A stretch of 64,000 bases of DNA, from assembly GCA_017591395.1 (NCBI GenBank), contig WEDG01000230.1, positions 62,001 to 126,000 of the forward strand, in the 5' to 3' direction. Under the pieces are notes generated by a model. The model saw nothing but the letters and a program-made list of their open reading frames with translations, was not told where the DNA came from and did not search any database. This document shows, piece by piece, positions 46,384 through 58,649 of the stretch (position 1 is the first letter of the stretch; each line of letters opens with the position of its first letter). This DNA comes from Schistocephalus solidus. Taxonomy: Eukaryota > Platyhelminthes > Cestoda > Diphyllobothriidea > Diphyllobothriidae. The position numbers were made by a program, and so were the translations under genes.

Positions 46384-46413
46384 TTGAATTGAATTGAATT
46401 GAATTGAATTGAG
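46384..46413 (+). repeat. (GAATT)n tail of LINE
   Basis: Tandem AATTG/GAATT units directly follow an AATAAA-containing end (AATAAATTG). They mark the 3' end of the element. Confidence 0.85.
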
Positions 46414-49059
46414 GACCGGATACAAAGAAGGCTCCCAAAGGATGACCGTCTGATGCACAATTTTCAGCTTAGGCAAATACCCCAATTTAGCCATGGTTTT
46501 ACAAGATAAGTTAATGCAAGCTGGGAAAACTCAGAAAAGCGTGCTCACATCAAAATTTTAACATATACTCCAGGATATGTGGTGAGGGACTGCCAGGATA
46601 AATACTTTGGCTAGCGACTGAAGTAACTTTCTACAGGCAACTCGGGGGAAGAAAAGTCATTGGTGAACAGAATGGCGGACGTTGCGAGATATAGAGTACG
46701 TCAGTTGATTAGGAGCTCAAAAGTTGAAAGGATTCGGGCGAAAAATCAATCAACGGGTTTCGAAATTTACTGCTGAAACTTCATATCTGAAAGATACAAA
46801 TGCTGACCAAAAGTTTAATGAGTAGAAATTGACAACCTGAATCAACAAACTGGGGTTTTCAAATCTAAGGTAGTCTGGTTTAAGAAAAATGACGCACAGG
46901 AGATGCCAGTGGGACAGAAAATGTTCATCAGTGCTATAGCCCAAATATGGAACTTTCGAATGATACTGCCATTTTTCGAAAAAGATGAATGCAATAACAC
47001 ATATTTTGACGGATCCTCTACTGGAACTCGAAAGAACACAATGGAAAACAGAAAGGAATCATTCTGCTGGATAAGATTGTTCGCTAGAAAAGTGTGTAAC
47101 TGCGAAATTGCGCTAAAAAGGCAACAGAGCATGTCTTAGATTTGGCGTTATGGTCTGTGGCGCGAAATAGGGTATACTGAGTTAGCTTTGGCCTCAATTA
47201 AGGAACAGAAGAGGAAATAGGCACCGAAGAGCGCAACATTTTAGGGAAAAGAATCTTATTGTAGTCAAGCATTCTAATTTACGAGAAGCGTTTAACACAC
47301 CTCACTGTCCAGCCGAACTAGAATGGTATGGATCATGACTCAACCCCCGAGGTCATGTGGCTGTTATTTTTCAGAAAACGGATAAATAATAGAAATATAC
47401 CGCCATAAGAAACGTTTGCACAAGCAACAGTCTCCCGTTGATTTGTTTTTGATTTATTTGGATGAAATGCGTTACCTGTTTTAACCGAAGCCATTGGACT
47501 CGTCGTTTGTCTCCGTCTCTCCGTTGCTACAATGTCAAAAATTAGCCCGATGCATCCCTTTCCCCCGAAAATGAATAATACGGTGTAGCTTGTTCGTATA
47601 GTTGCTTCTGAAGCATGATCTACGAAAGAAACTACCCAGTCTATCTAAATTGTTAATCTTTACAGTATTTTGAACCCATTACGTAGAACTGAACAATGGA
47701 CAATGGCCCTGGCGAATCGAGTTTAATTCAATCCTTCGGACGGGAATTGAACTAGCGGTTCACGCATTTCAGAGAGCCCTGGTGAGATGTACTCAATTGC
47801 CAAAGCTGTTATAAGCTTTCAAAGTATTTACATGATAAAACTGGATCTGCGCTCTTAGGTGTCTGCCTTAAGTGCGAATTACCAATTAAGTTAATATTTT
47901 TGCGCTTTCAAAAGAAAAATTAAAAAAAATCCCCATTGAACGTTTTCGGCAATATCAATTAAGCATGTGCATAAGTTAGAAAACGCATTATACATAATGA
48001 GTGTTCCCTTCAGACTTATTTGTTTATACGAATCAAAATGATAACGAAGCTTGCGCGCAGCAAGTTCATGCTTGCATTTTTACCGCGATTTGTGTTTGGC
48101 TGCGCTTACAATTCCGGCTTTTGGGAACTAAGACCTTTTAAATGTATTTTTCTTGAAGTTACCATACTTCTGTAAAAATGCTCAATGTTAAACTTGACTT
48201 CGGCTGTTGGTACGCAAGATGCGAATTTTATTGTATCATTTTGTGTTCCAATTAAAAATTTAAATTCGTAAGATTTTGTTGGCTTTAAAAGATTGTCACA
48301 GGGAAACAAAAATCCCTACTTTGAACTTGAGAATTCTTTGAAGAATTCTGCATTTCACACGTATGTGAATATCTTCGGGTACGAATATTGACCATTTGTA
48401 GAATTCTATAATATTCCGCTGTTTATTTTATAAAAAAATATTATGGAAATCACTTGAACTTCGAGGATGTTGTTGCCTTTCGTGCATTATCTTCATCTAT
48501 ATAAAACATTAGCTAGGCACCGGAGTACTTAGTAGAAGTGTATAAAGCGGTTTTTGCAGCAGAATTCTGCTTCATACTCAATCTTACACACGATCTTATG
48601 ATCGTGTTGACTGTCAAAAACGCTTTTGCCAGCTATATTTAGACAAAGTTATGACTAAATAGTGTTAAATTCTTGAGAACCAAAGGTGAAAACTGGTGAG
48701 CTGGTTGACCTTCTGCCATTGGTAATGCATACAAAATCGACGGAAAAATATTGAAGTTGAAAACGTTGAAATAAACAATCTGATTTTGGTACATTCCGCT
48801 ATCCTGTCACAGAGCAACCTAAACGGTTGTCTTATGGGGTGAATCTTTCATACCTGCCTTCTAGTATTTACCATTACTTTTACCTTGTCACTTGGTCGTA
48901 TGTAAATTTCTACGTCGATGTTTTCAGCGTACCCTCTCTAGGGTTTTATAACTACTTTGACAATGGCATGCTCTGATGCAGGCTTCAAGTCTTTGGTAGA
49001 TATCATAAAGACTACGTGTACTTCGTGCATAGGTAAATTTATCATACCCCATAGTGATT
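46414..49059. other. Intergenic sequence, no feature assigned
   Basis: AT-rich. Near 47275-47340 a + frame reads LREAFNTPHCPAELEWYG, faintly like the RT block S.AFDTV.H..L...L..YG, but nothing around it supports a LINE, so it is not called. Confidence 0.4.
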
Positions 49060-49810
49060 ACTTTTCGTTGTCGTTGATGTACTTAGGGTCTATTGAGCCC
49101 TCCCTCTGAGCCCCGATTTCATACAGGATCTGTAAGCTCAAACGGCTCGTTCTCGTTATTTTATTTAAGTCCATCTTACACAAATTAAGGACACCATGCC
49201 GGGAGCAGTACTCGAGTTGCGACGGATTAAGCGTAGTACATGTCACGTAGTGAAGCAGTGCAAATTTTGATACATTTCTGTTTGTATTTCGAGCCTCAGT
49301 TGCAGGTACGATGCACCATTTCGCTGCAATAGACTGAAGGGCATAAGAGCTCATATGTTAGTAGCTGTTTAAGTTCGCAAAATATTTAGAAACTGGGCCG
49401 TGTGCGTAGGCACATCGATATTTCAAATATCGGATTACCCACCTATAACTGCAACTTATACACATTCGCTGTGATGTCAATTTGAAACCAAGTACATTTT
49501 TGTATATATGTTGCCTTTACTGCCGTCTGCAAGTACGAAATGGCCGTTTAAAATTGTATCTGGCGGTTTACTGACGTAGACAACAAAAAGAAAAGCTCAA
49601 TACAGACCCTTATAAATTACCACTGTGCACCTGCAACCCAAATGATGTGTCTTTGCAGAAGAGTATGCGGAGGGGCCTGTGACCTAGAGAGTTTTTAACC
49701 TGGTTTTTTGCGTTTCGGGCTTTAGACCATATTAATATGCCGGCCGTTAATCGTCTCGAAAACCTTGCTAAGCTCTGGAAATACAGCCTCGTCATATTCA
49801 CTGCTGTCTA
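49060..49810 (-). pseudogene. LINE reverse-transcriptase remnant, antisense
   Basis: On the minus strand VFPELSKVFETINGRHI (about 49750-49800) matches the RT block VFLDLSKAFDTVNH. Further on, YVTCTTLNPSQLEYC.. and LNKITRTSRL (about 49140-49260) match the YVRP.LEYC..W.P and LE.VQRR.T blocks. Highly eroded; it probably extends upstream to about 50.9 kb in unrecognisable form. Confidence 0.55.
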
Positions 49811-52800
49811 GTTTTCTGCTCGAAATTTCGGTTGTTGTGTGACGTTAGTTTGAAGAAACCTGTCTGCTTTTTCTGAGTCATGCTTGTTCTGGCTCGAATG
49901 CCAAGTTTGTCCTGTGGAAGCTTTTGGATGTCAAGAAATCATCCATTTTTCGTTTATTTTGATGGTCAGCGATAGTCTCATGCGATGCGAAAATCGCCTC
50001 TTCAATGCTTTCTATAGTTTTACTGTCCTGTTCGATAAAAGCATATAATTTTGCTTCCTATGATTATAGATGTACCCTTTATGCTTTTTCGGCTTACCTT
50101 TGGTTCAACCAACTGGCTTGTCCTCGTATTTTGTATGGCCCACTCTGATCAGAGTACAGGCTCTAATTCATGTTGTCGTAGGTCCTGTCATTTTGCAGGA
50201 GGACTGAGTTGATTCAGGATATAGACTGGTCTGCATGGATATATCACGTTCAAGCTGTTGCTATTGTTAGTTACGCCGGAAGCCCCCCTTTTAATGAACG
50301 CAGTGTTGAAGCCTCCGAGAATTATAGCTGCACTCTTTTTAAAATTTCAATATTACGAACCAGGTTGCTATGCTTTACTTTTTGGTTAAGTACAGCAGAC
50401 CTCTTCGAGTAAGAATGTTTCATTTTTGCTTTCGTAGCATTATAAAAACATTGCTCCTGACCCTGTGTGCAGACGTGCTTTAAAGTTAAATTTGGCGTTT
50501 TTTGCGACCAATTAGAGTGAATGCGCAATCACCGCAATTTATCATGGGTCTAACCATAAAAACCCCTAACCGTCTCATAGTAAATAATAGCGGGTTTCTG
50601 TCTGGTTTAATATCGTTGTAAAATCTCAATTGAATGGGTATGTAAAAGCTAATATTATGAAGCTATTTCAGTCAAGCCGATCCCCGTACAAATCACTGAA
50701 AAAGTGATGACACAAGTGATGCCTGGTCCTTCGTTAAGACAGCTAGTCCATGGAGTATAAGTTTTAAGTATATTTATTGAGGCTAATGTTCTCATTCCAG
50801 GTAGATGTTTTAGTTTATGTGCATCGCTCAAGAAGAAGATATATTTGTGTAGGCTTTTCCCAACAGTTATGAACTCTAGGAGCCTGACTATGTAATAACT
50901 CACAGACAGTAACCTAGAACCTTTCTTAGGCAAGCGTAGAATGACTAGAGTTCGTCTTTTGTCACTTAGTCCAGTGGTTGTTCTGAGGCCAACTCTAAAG
51001 AGGCTAAACGGGGAGGAGGGTGTTACTAAAACTGCGTTAGACAGCTTACGAAGGGTTGGTCACAGGGACCTGAGCAATCAAGCCTTATTTGGGTCAAGCT
51101 GCGATCGTTTCCAACAGCAGTAACAAATAAGCAGTTGCGTTTCTGTGTTCGTTTATCATTGCTTCGCCATTGAATGCAATGCAATAGGGTATTATGCAGA
51201 CCTTTTCATCCGTTTATTCTTATATCAGAAAGGCATTTTTAACACTCAAGGGCAGACTCCTCAGTGTATTCGCTCCGCAACCAAGTGGAACTTGCCATTT
51301 GGAGCTACTCACTGGAGCTGTCGACTTCTGAGAAAATTATGTACGGGAGCCGGCTTGACCTTACTGCGATTCGACCTTTTGCTGTTCACCTTTGGGAACT
51401 GCTCGTTCGCTCAGCCTGTTTCAATACTATTATTTGCATTCTCTATATCAGAGGAACCTTTATTGCATTGAATGCTATTTTTAATGACCGATAGTACATG
51501 TGAATGGAGCCCAAGTGACTAGGTGACAGCATGCGAGTACTGTCACTTGTTCTTGTAATTGGCATGGCTGTGATCATGATTGCTCTAGTCGGTCTCGATG
51601 ATGTCACACACTGCCTCTCCAAGCATGATTATCTGCGACAGCTATTCTGGACAGCTTGACCTATTCTCTTCGTTAGTGAATGATGTTTTTTATAATTACT
51701 TAGTGAATTTGCACGAACTAGCCTTATTGTGAGGAATGAAAGGGGACCTTTTTGTCGTTGTTGTATGTGTTTTCCGACAAAGAACGGTTGCCCACTCAGC
51801 AAAGTGATTCTTCTTATTCTCGCCGTGTAGGACGTCGTGCAAACAACCCAGAACTGTGTGCCCATGCCAGGCCACAACGCCTGACGTCAAACTATGTTTA
51901 TAGATGTTATATTGCAGAGGGTATTTAGCGATATGCAGTTAATTGGCTTAATTAAATGCCTACAATGGACAAACGTCCGAACTACGATGCGGCTCCCCTC
52001 TGTCATGTCTGGCGCTGAAGTTCCCGGCGTTGTAGTCGATCTTTTGTGAAAATCCAACAATCAGATCCTAGAATCGTCTTAGAGGCTTGTATATTGCCGA
52101 ATGGCTTTCAAATACGGCCTGCTATATATATATATATATAATTCTTTCAAATAAACATGCCTGAACCTGACTTGTGAGCGAAGCATAAATATTGTTCGAT
52201 AACGTTAACAACGTTTGTTTTACCGCCTGTTGGGGCCGATAGACTTCATTGGTTTTTTGTTATTCATGCTGCCCTTAGGGTAATTTTTAGGGGACGCATT
52301 TCATATGCGTTAGATATTAGAAGTATTTTTTTTGTCACATTAACATATGCGCACTTGCGTTACGATTGAGACAGCTCATTGGATAATTATTTTTTGTACT
52401 GCTTTTCTGTTACTTGGGTTGGTTATCATCATTTTTGCTCCTGACTAAAACAATCATATCCATTCATATATATTCCCTTACACGATTTTTTGTTATGTGG
52501 CTATTACATTTTCAAATCCTATTTCCATTCTTCTTATCTCTATAATTTCAACTATTACGTCAGGAATCATTTCCTTATTGCCTTTTTTTAACCTCAGGCA
52601 GTTGTAAATATCTAGTTAAAGTTCGCTCAGTCCTGTCCCTTCTAAACACCAAGCGGAACATTAGATTTAGAAGAATACTTAGAGTAATGGACCGCGGTGA
52701 TTTTTTTACAAAGTTGGGTTATGTTTTTGATAGCAACATCGGCGGCCCTTCTTTTCAAAATTCTTAAAGGCACCTTCCCCGGATTATCTTCAAATGATGG

Positions 52801-52909
52801 CCACGTTTTTTTCCTCATTAATTGCATCTCTGTTGAACTCCGTTTGCCAACCTTTATTTGAAGTCAGTGCACCATATTACAAAGACCAAATATTTATAAT
52901 TTAAGGCAG
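49811..52909. other. Intergenic sequence, no gene assigned
   Basis: Contains a short (TA)n at about 52124-52141. The first exon of the kelch gene, with the start codon and the conserved W..L segment, should lie here or further upstream but could not be identified. Confidence 0.4.
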
Positions 52910-53161
52910 AAAATTGCCTCCACACACTCGGGTAAAGTGTCGGCTTCGGCGCGAGTTGGCCACACAGCGCACTTCTTATGTGAGATTGAAAAACCACCCT
53001 GGATTTTATTGGTCGGTGGGGCCAATCGGGCCTCCTGCTGCTCTAACTACCTTCTCCTCAACCTGCGAACCGGGACCCTGTTTTCCGCGGTTCCCCTCGG
53101 TTCGTATGTGGACCCTCTGTTTGCCCGCTACGAACATGCAAGTGCATTATGTGGCAATGAA
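52910..53161 (+). CDS. RABEPK: Kelch gene exon: blade 1
   Basis: Eighty-four codons in phase 0 after AAGGCAG, ending before GTAAGT. ARVGHTAHFL, ILLVGGANR and FARYEHAS correspond to the first blade of RABEPK, where ARVGHS, VFIVGGANP and LPRYEHAS are usual. No in-frame ATG precedes ARVGH, so at least one upstream exon with the start codon is missing. The acceptor lacks a strong pyrimidine tract, so the exact start is less certain than the end. Confidence 0.85.
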
Positions 53162-53524
53162 GTAAGTCTTGCTGTATGTGCTCTAAAGTAAATCATTCAT
53201 TTCCTTTTAAATTGAGAAAACGTATTTTAAAAAATTACCTTCAAGTTAAAATGCTGCCTAAAAATATTGCGCATTGATTTCAACTAAAAATTCCCGGTCA
53301 AGGCCAAACCTGCCTCCAACCTCATTTTGCGTCGAAGGGTTTGGGGTGTGGATTACAAATGCTTGTTTTTAGGGGGCCATATTTGCGATGGGCGCTATCT
53401 AAGAACCGGTTTAGGGGTAGGGTGTTCGTTGGAATAGGCGATAGCCCGTCGAGGTCAGGATTTAGTATTTGCTTGCCCCCCCAAAAAATGGGTCAGGTGG
53501 TAGATGCTCTATATAAACACGGGC
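53162..53524. other. Intron sequence, no feature assigned
   Basis: AT-rich start of intron. Nothing is recognised before repeat family C. Confidence 0.4.
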
Positions 53525-53860
53525 TAGCTCAGTGCACGGCAGGCGTTTTTTGTGGATGCGCACCCATAACAATTGTCGCACAGAGGAGTGTTGTGGCACG
53601 CCCCTATGTGGGTTCCGACCGCGCCAGCCATCTGCGCCCTCTCCCGCCTCTGATCTTCTCCGCTTTCTCATGACACCGATCCCAGATGGGAGAGGGGGAG
53701 AGGGTGCGGTAGATGCTTCGCAAGTCTACTGTCAATATAAACTAATTCATGCGCAAGTCACCGTCCATGCTCCCCCCCACCATGCTGTGGATCAAACCGT
53801 GTACACAGTCGAAATCTACGATCGAACTGTCGGAGGTGGAGAGCCTGTTGCGATGCAGCG
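53525..53860 (+). repeat. Repeat family C, direct copy
   Basis: Shares ordered blocks with the inverted copy at 33610-33935 and a scrap at 12018-12056: GGATGCGCACCCATAACAAT, GGTAGATGCTTCGCAAGTCT, AACTAATTCATGCGCAAGTC and CACCGTCCATGCTCCC. It is GC-richer than its surroundings and non-coding. The class is unknown; it may be a second SINE-like family or a LINE 3' end. Confidence 0.55.
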
Positions 53861-54316
53861 GCTTAGTAGACATCGAAGTCAGCATGGCAACTGGTACTGT
53901 TTTCCAGTGAACGCTTAAATACGAGAAACAGTGTGTCGTGTTGTCGGTCAGTGTGATAGGTTTCAAGGCAACAACCTGTCTGACTGACAGTACCAAGGTG
54001 ACGTTCTGTTTCGATATCGCCACGCTGAAACGTCTACCAACGCAGTTTTGGGCTATTTTTCCACTCACAAGCCACCCCCTTTAAGTTTAGTTGAATTTAA
54101 GTCCTTCCTGGTCCAGCCGCCCATATTCCGAGTTGACACTCATTCTGTTTCGGGACGTTCAACCTCATAAAAAACTCTCAGTGTGTTAATTATTATTTTA
54201 TTTTGCCAAATGCATGTTCTTCAATTCATTACGGTTTTTCGAATTCCCGAAGCCGATCGTGGTTCTATTTGTATGATGAAATAGTTTCAAAAATATCTTC
54301 CGTCTCTTCTGTCTAG

Positions 54317-54583
54317 TTGGTATTATTTGGTGGCGCCAATCAGGACAGCCCGTTTAGGGACGTCTGGTCAGTGCCCATCGACGCAAGCCTTCTCTCTAGC
54401 GAATGCATTACTGAACTTACTGTGTCTGACTTCTTTGCGGCCACGCCATCTCGAATTCAACCGGGGAATGCGGACTCAGTTTCTGAACGCACTCAACACA
54501 CCTCCTCCTGCCTGACTGAATTCCATGAACTGCTAGTCTTTGCTGGTGGAGCCCTTGGCTGCACACCTGTTGATGATACAAAG
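54317..54583 (+). CDS. RABEPK: Kelch gene exon: blades 2-3
   Basis: Eighty-nine codons in phase 0 between TCTGTCTAG and GTATCT. VLFGGANQDSPFRDVWSV is the second blade (usually VFGGANQSGN). RTQHTSSCLTEFHELLVFAGGA is the third (usually RTFHTSSA..YVFGGG). It ends PVDDTK, equivalent to PVQDTK. The WT residues between the blades are less conserved. Confidence 0.92.
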
Positions 54584-54999
54584 GTATCTGTGTTCCCTTT
54601 CTGTTCAATAACCCCTTCCTCCGGCTTGCTATGTTGCAATTTATATAGCAAAAGTTCGTTAATAAAATTTAATAATGCATGAAATTTTAGTGAAAGAAAT
54701 AGCCTGTTCATCTATGGCCAATGGAAATTATGAAATAACCTTTTTGCTGTCTATGTTACATTTTAATTTCTGGAGATCCGGACCCCCAAAATAAATGGAA
54801 AGTAGTCTTCGATTCTTGTCGTGCATCCAGTTTCGTTCGTGGAATAGGACAAGGAACACCTCTTGCGCTTATCACTTATCGTTTTCAATTAGCAAAATTA
54901 TGTCTCGATGACCGGAAATTGATTTGAGTGTACTCGCTGACTTACGGACCGATATCCAAAACGATCATTTATTCTTGAAAAATTTAAAACTATCTATGT

Positions 55000-55885
55000 G
55001 AAAATTAATCAAAGTCTGATCCCCGGACATCTATGTCTCTTTGCAATCGATGAACAAGATCATTTATGCTTGGTCGATAAAAATCCATCGGCTTTGATGC
55101 CAAGGCATATTTGAACGCAACTTCCATCTCAATTTTTATTCTGTAAATTTTTTCCTTTAAAGTGTCTAGATGCTTGATAAAGTGTTAGTGAGTGGGTTAA
55201 AGATTGGGAGGATGCGGCAGAATCTTGAATCCCAAATCATTCTCATCCCGCCAGTATATGTGACCGTGTGTTGTCGTGGAGCAGAATTGGGCCACGTTGT
55301 TCCACTACTACAGATCTTATTTTTCTGTTGAACAAGTACATTTCTTCGAGTTTCTTGCAGTAAACCTCGGCTGTGATGATCTTATTAGTCTCGAGAAAGC
55401 TGTCACGAACAACACCAATAGCAGACCACCAGACTGTCACCGTAATTTTCTACTGACGCAATTTCGGTTTTCGGTAATGTTTGGGTATTTCGTCACAATT
55501 AAGCCATTGCTCTGATCGCTTACGGTTACCATAAAGGATCCACTTTTCGTAAAGCGTCACTATTTGATCAAGAAAGCGATAACTAAAGCTTCGTCGAACA
55601 CACTTAAAAATGTCGAATTGTTTGATTTTCATTGAGCTTATCCGAGACCCAGTTATCGAGCTTGTTCACTTTGCCAATTTGCATCAGATGTTCGGACTCC
55701 GTTTAAATACGAACATCGAGGGTCAGAAACATTTATCCGACACTTTGACTCGCTTTTTCTCCAACAATCGCTTTCAAAAGTTAAATTTTAAAGATTGTAT
55801 GGCCGTCCTCTACCTTATTCATCTTAAAGGTTCTCATTATCACTACGGAATTTCTGAAACCGCCTTCCTACTACCCGATCACTTT
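55000..55885 (-). pseudogene. mariner-type transposase remnant
   Basis: Minus-strand order: RRFQKFRSDNENLKDE (about 55840), then IGKVNKLDNWV (about 55665), FLDQIVTLYEKWILYGNRKRS (about 55550; D of TGDEKW lost), MTVWWSAIGVV (55440) and GPILLHDNTRSH (about 55260). The C-terminal ALASKPMDFYRPSINDLVHR and DVRGSDFD (about 55030-55110) close it. These match mariner transposases block by block, including the DN.R.H block of the third catalytic acid region. Stops and frame changes make it dead. It differs enough from the 13.4-kb remnant to be a separate insertion. Confidence 0.85.
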
Positions 55886-56187
55886 TAGACCGTCCTCCCC
55901 ATGCTATGTTGATGTTGAAGGCTGTCTGGGAAGCATTATGGCCGATTATAAGCTCATGCGAGAGAAGTAAACACCTTTCTTCGTTTTGCATCTTCGGTAT
56001 TAATGGCCTATATGCTTCAAAATTGTACTCTGAAAGATATTACAAGAAACTTCCTAAGGAATACACATCAATTATGCAGCGTGTAAGATTTTATGTAAAG
56101 CACTGCACAAAATAGCAGTTACCTTCAAATTTTTAATGTGAGTCGAGAAATTGGCCAGTATTTTCCGAATAACCTAAGGTAAGGATG

Positions 56188-56512
56188 ACTCGTATGGCCA
56201 CCTAAGCAGGACACGGGAACAGGAAAGCTCCACATTACGGTAAATTTCAGGAGGGGTGAATATTTCCATGTCTTAACCCGACCGCTAAACCTAACTTAAA
56301 ACTAAACTGTCACCTTTATCTTAACTCTAACCCTACCCTTAACCCTACAATTAACACAAAGTTAAACCTCAACCCTTAACCTGCTTCTGATGCTAACCCC
56401 AAACCTAATCCTCACCTTAATCCTGAACGTAATTTCTCCAGAATTTGGCGCAAAGCCATATGTTTTACGGGTATTTTCTGTTCCCGTGTCCTGTTTAGGT
56501 GACCGTACTAGT
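56188..56512. mobile_element. MITE-like element with 38-bp TIRs and telomere-like core
   Basis: Left end ACTCGTATGGCCACCTAAGC with GGACACGGGAACAGG mirrors the right end CCTGTTTAGGTGACCGTACT with CTGTTCCCGTGTCC. That gives inverted repeats of about 38 bp. Between about 56276 and 56420 lie many degenerate CCTAAC/CCCTAA units. It has no coding capacity. Fragments with the same core or flank occur at about 35955-36060 and possibly 8504-8690, 25527-25612, 32785-32878 and 60170-60255. Confidence 0.75.
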
Positions 56513-57701
56513 AATTCTTGACCAAGCCTAATATAAAGCCCCAGTTGAGCGCGCTTCATGACTGTTCCACTAATGAATTCATGCCGAGATTATCCTCGTC
56601 TGTCCCACCCCCCAACCGCTGCGCTTTGCAGCCTTGTGGAGCTGCAACTAAGAACCTTGTGCAAGCGGAGCCAGGGCAGAATTACAACCTCATTTACTTA
56701 AACCTTTGGTGGGACTACTGTCTGACCGCCCCATTCTTCTTATCTTTCCTGTTTCTGTTATATTCGTGAGGCCACAGAGACATAAACAACTTTTATAAGA
56801 CTAGCTCCTCCCACGAATTCATAAATCTTGAACATAAAGTTAAAATATTAGGTTTCATTTGCTGGATCGGAACTTTATGAGGTGGTGGAGGTGTTTATCT
56901 TCCCTCGCAGTTGGGAACACCTCTATTGCCCTCACGTCTACGTGGCTGGTGTTACAGACTTGAGCTGCAATTTCGGACTTCCGTCTTTTCTTAACGGTGA
57001 TGTTGCAACGAGTTCAGCTTGTCTCTTATAAGTCAATTTCCAATTGTCGCAGCTATTTGAGTGAGAGTCACTTTATTTTGAAAGTATCATTTCAAAATGT
57101 TCAGCAAAAAGGCCTCCATTCACTGTGGATAATTTTTATACCGGAAGAAAACCGAAGATAGATAGTAACCGAAAGCTGCAACTGTCGGCATCATGCACGA
57201 TCTAGTCGCAAAATTGCGCCAGATTTTCTTCAAAGTGGTGCAGGCGTCGTTTGAAAGTGACCTTATTGTAGTTAATATAAACAAATGGTGGTAAATCGTA
57301 GTATATAATGAGAAAAATGGGCCAGCCCATGTACATTCAAGCGAATTCACACGTGAATTGAGGAGAAAAAATGGCGTCTAAAATTCAAAAGCCTGCCGAA
57401 TCTTGGTTTATCTCCACTATCCGCAACGTGTGGCATTCAAAATGAGTAGAGATCTTGGGTTCAGTGGACCCATCAGCCAAATCAAGACATAGAGCACAGT
57501 GCAGTCTTATTTGTTTTAAACATACCTTCTCTTGAAGCTTTTGAACCAGCGTTAAGAAATAAAGTCTGCTTCACTGGTTTAGTTCCCATCAAAGGTTTTG
57601 AAACATAACGCTGTAGCTAATTCTTTTACAATGTCGTGGGACAGCGCAGTGTTAGATCCCGTCAGTTTTATTTAACTTTCTTTTGCATTTCGTTGAATTA
57701 G
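56513..57701. other. Intron sequence, no feature assigned
   Basis: Nothing recognisable was found on either strand. Confidence 0.4.
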
Positions 57702-57914
57702 GTTCACATGTACAAGATTAAAGAGAAGAAGTGGATAACGGTGGAGACGGAGGGTTGTGCACCATCACCTCGGATGGGCCACCTTATGCTCTGCCAACCC
57801 CCTGATCCACGTTCAGAATCTAAGCGAGCGTCTGATGTCTCGTCATTCTTTGTCCATGGTGGTATGGCGGGAGAGGAATTCTTCGACGACTTCTATCGTC
57901 TTGAACTTCACCGT
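57702..57914 (+). CDS. RABEPK: Kelch gene exon: blade 4
   Basis: Seventy-one codons in phase 0 between GAATTAG and GTAAGT. VHMYKIKEKKWITVETEG (usually LHVFDA.T.TWS), PSPRMGHLMLC (usually PSPRHGHVMV) and FFVHGGMAGEEFFDDFYRL (usually LFIHGGLAGDRFYDDLH) are the fourth blade. A Ser/Arg-rich insert of about 15 residues (PPDPRSESKRASDVSS) enlarges the loop before the HGG strand relative to the vertebrate protein. Confidence 0.95.
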
Positions 57915-58649
57915 GTAAGTAATGGATGGATCCACCAACCTATATTTTAAAATGAATTACCGTCTCTGCTGCCTAATATGCCCGATAATACACCAAATTT
58001 CTGTGCCGTTGGTGGACTTTAAGATAAAATAAATATTTTGAGATATTTTTTTAGATGAAATACGGTTTTACTTTCTCTCTATTGTCGTTAATTGCAAATA
58101 AGAATGGGAATACAGGTTAAAACATCTGAAGATTTTACAGTTTTTTGATGGTTTTACAGTCGCAAACCCCAAAATAGCTTTACTGATGGCTTTTATTCAT
58201 TGACCGAGTCTTAATTTTATGTTGGAGGAGGACTATAATCACGCATCCCCGTTTAGTTTTTTTGGATCCCTTTGGACATTGATAGGTGAAGCAGCATCTG
58301 TACCAACGTCTACTTGGTGTTGATAAATAATCAAGCGGATCAGTAGCATGCATTTGCTCATGGGCACCATTGAAAATGCGCCCTTGGACGATGATTAGAA
58401 CAGTGGATGGGAACCCGAGGGATCACTGACTATCACTCCTCCCCGATGTTCGTTTTTGTTCATGTTTTCCAAAGTTAACTCACAAATAACGGTTACTTAC
58501 TACAAATCAAGTACAATATCTAATTTAATTTAGGAAAGTATATCGGTTAGGCCAAACTTGGGATGCATCGGCTAAGAATGCCTTTAGTATTTAGTGACAG
58601 ACAGCACACACAGCACGCCCGTTTCGCTCAGTTTGCTAGTTTGTTGGCT
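57915..58649. other. Intron sequence, no feature assigned
   Basis: Nothing recognisable was found on either strand. Confidence 0.4.

Larger units (their letters stand above)
41900..46413 (+). mobile_element. CR1/jockey-like non-LTR retrotransposon, nearly full length, frameshifted
   Basis: An ORF1-like region (42052-43067) is followed by an endonuclease (about 43424-44130), reverse transcriptase (about 44430-45700) and a C-terminal region ending at a stop at 46225-46227. A short 3' UTR ends in about five GAATT/GAATTG units (46384-46413). This kind of short tandem-repeat tail, rather than poly(A), is typical of CR1-like elements. Several frameshifts and an early stop in the endonuclease show it is inactive. 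The 5' border is approximate. Confidence 0.88.

Noticed and set aside
47275..47340. Possible reverse-transcriptase block (LREAFNTPHCPAEL..)
   Set aside because: Isolated; no neighbouring RT blocks on the same strand in either direction.
56276..56420. Interstitial telomere or chromosome-end sequence
   Set aside because: The CCTAAC units are degenerate and enclosed by 38-bp inverted repeats, which fits a mobile element core better.
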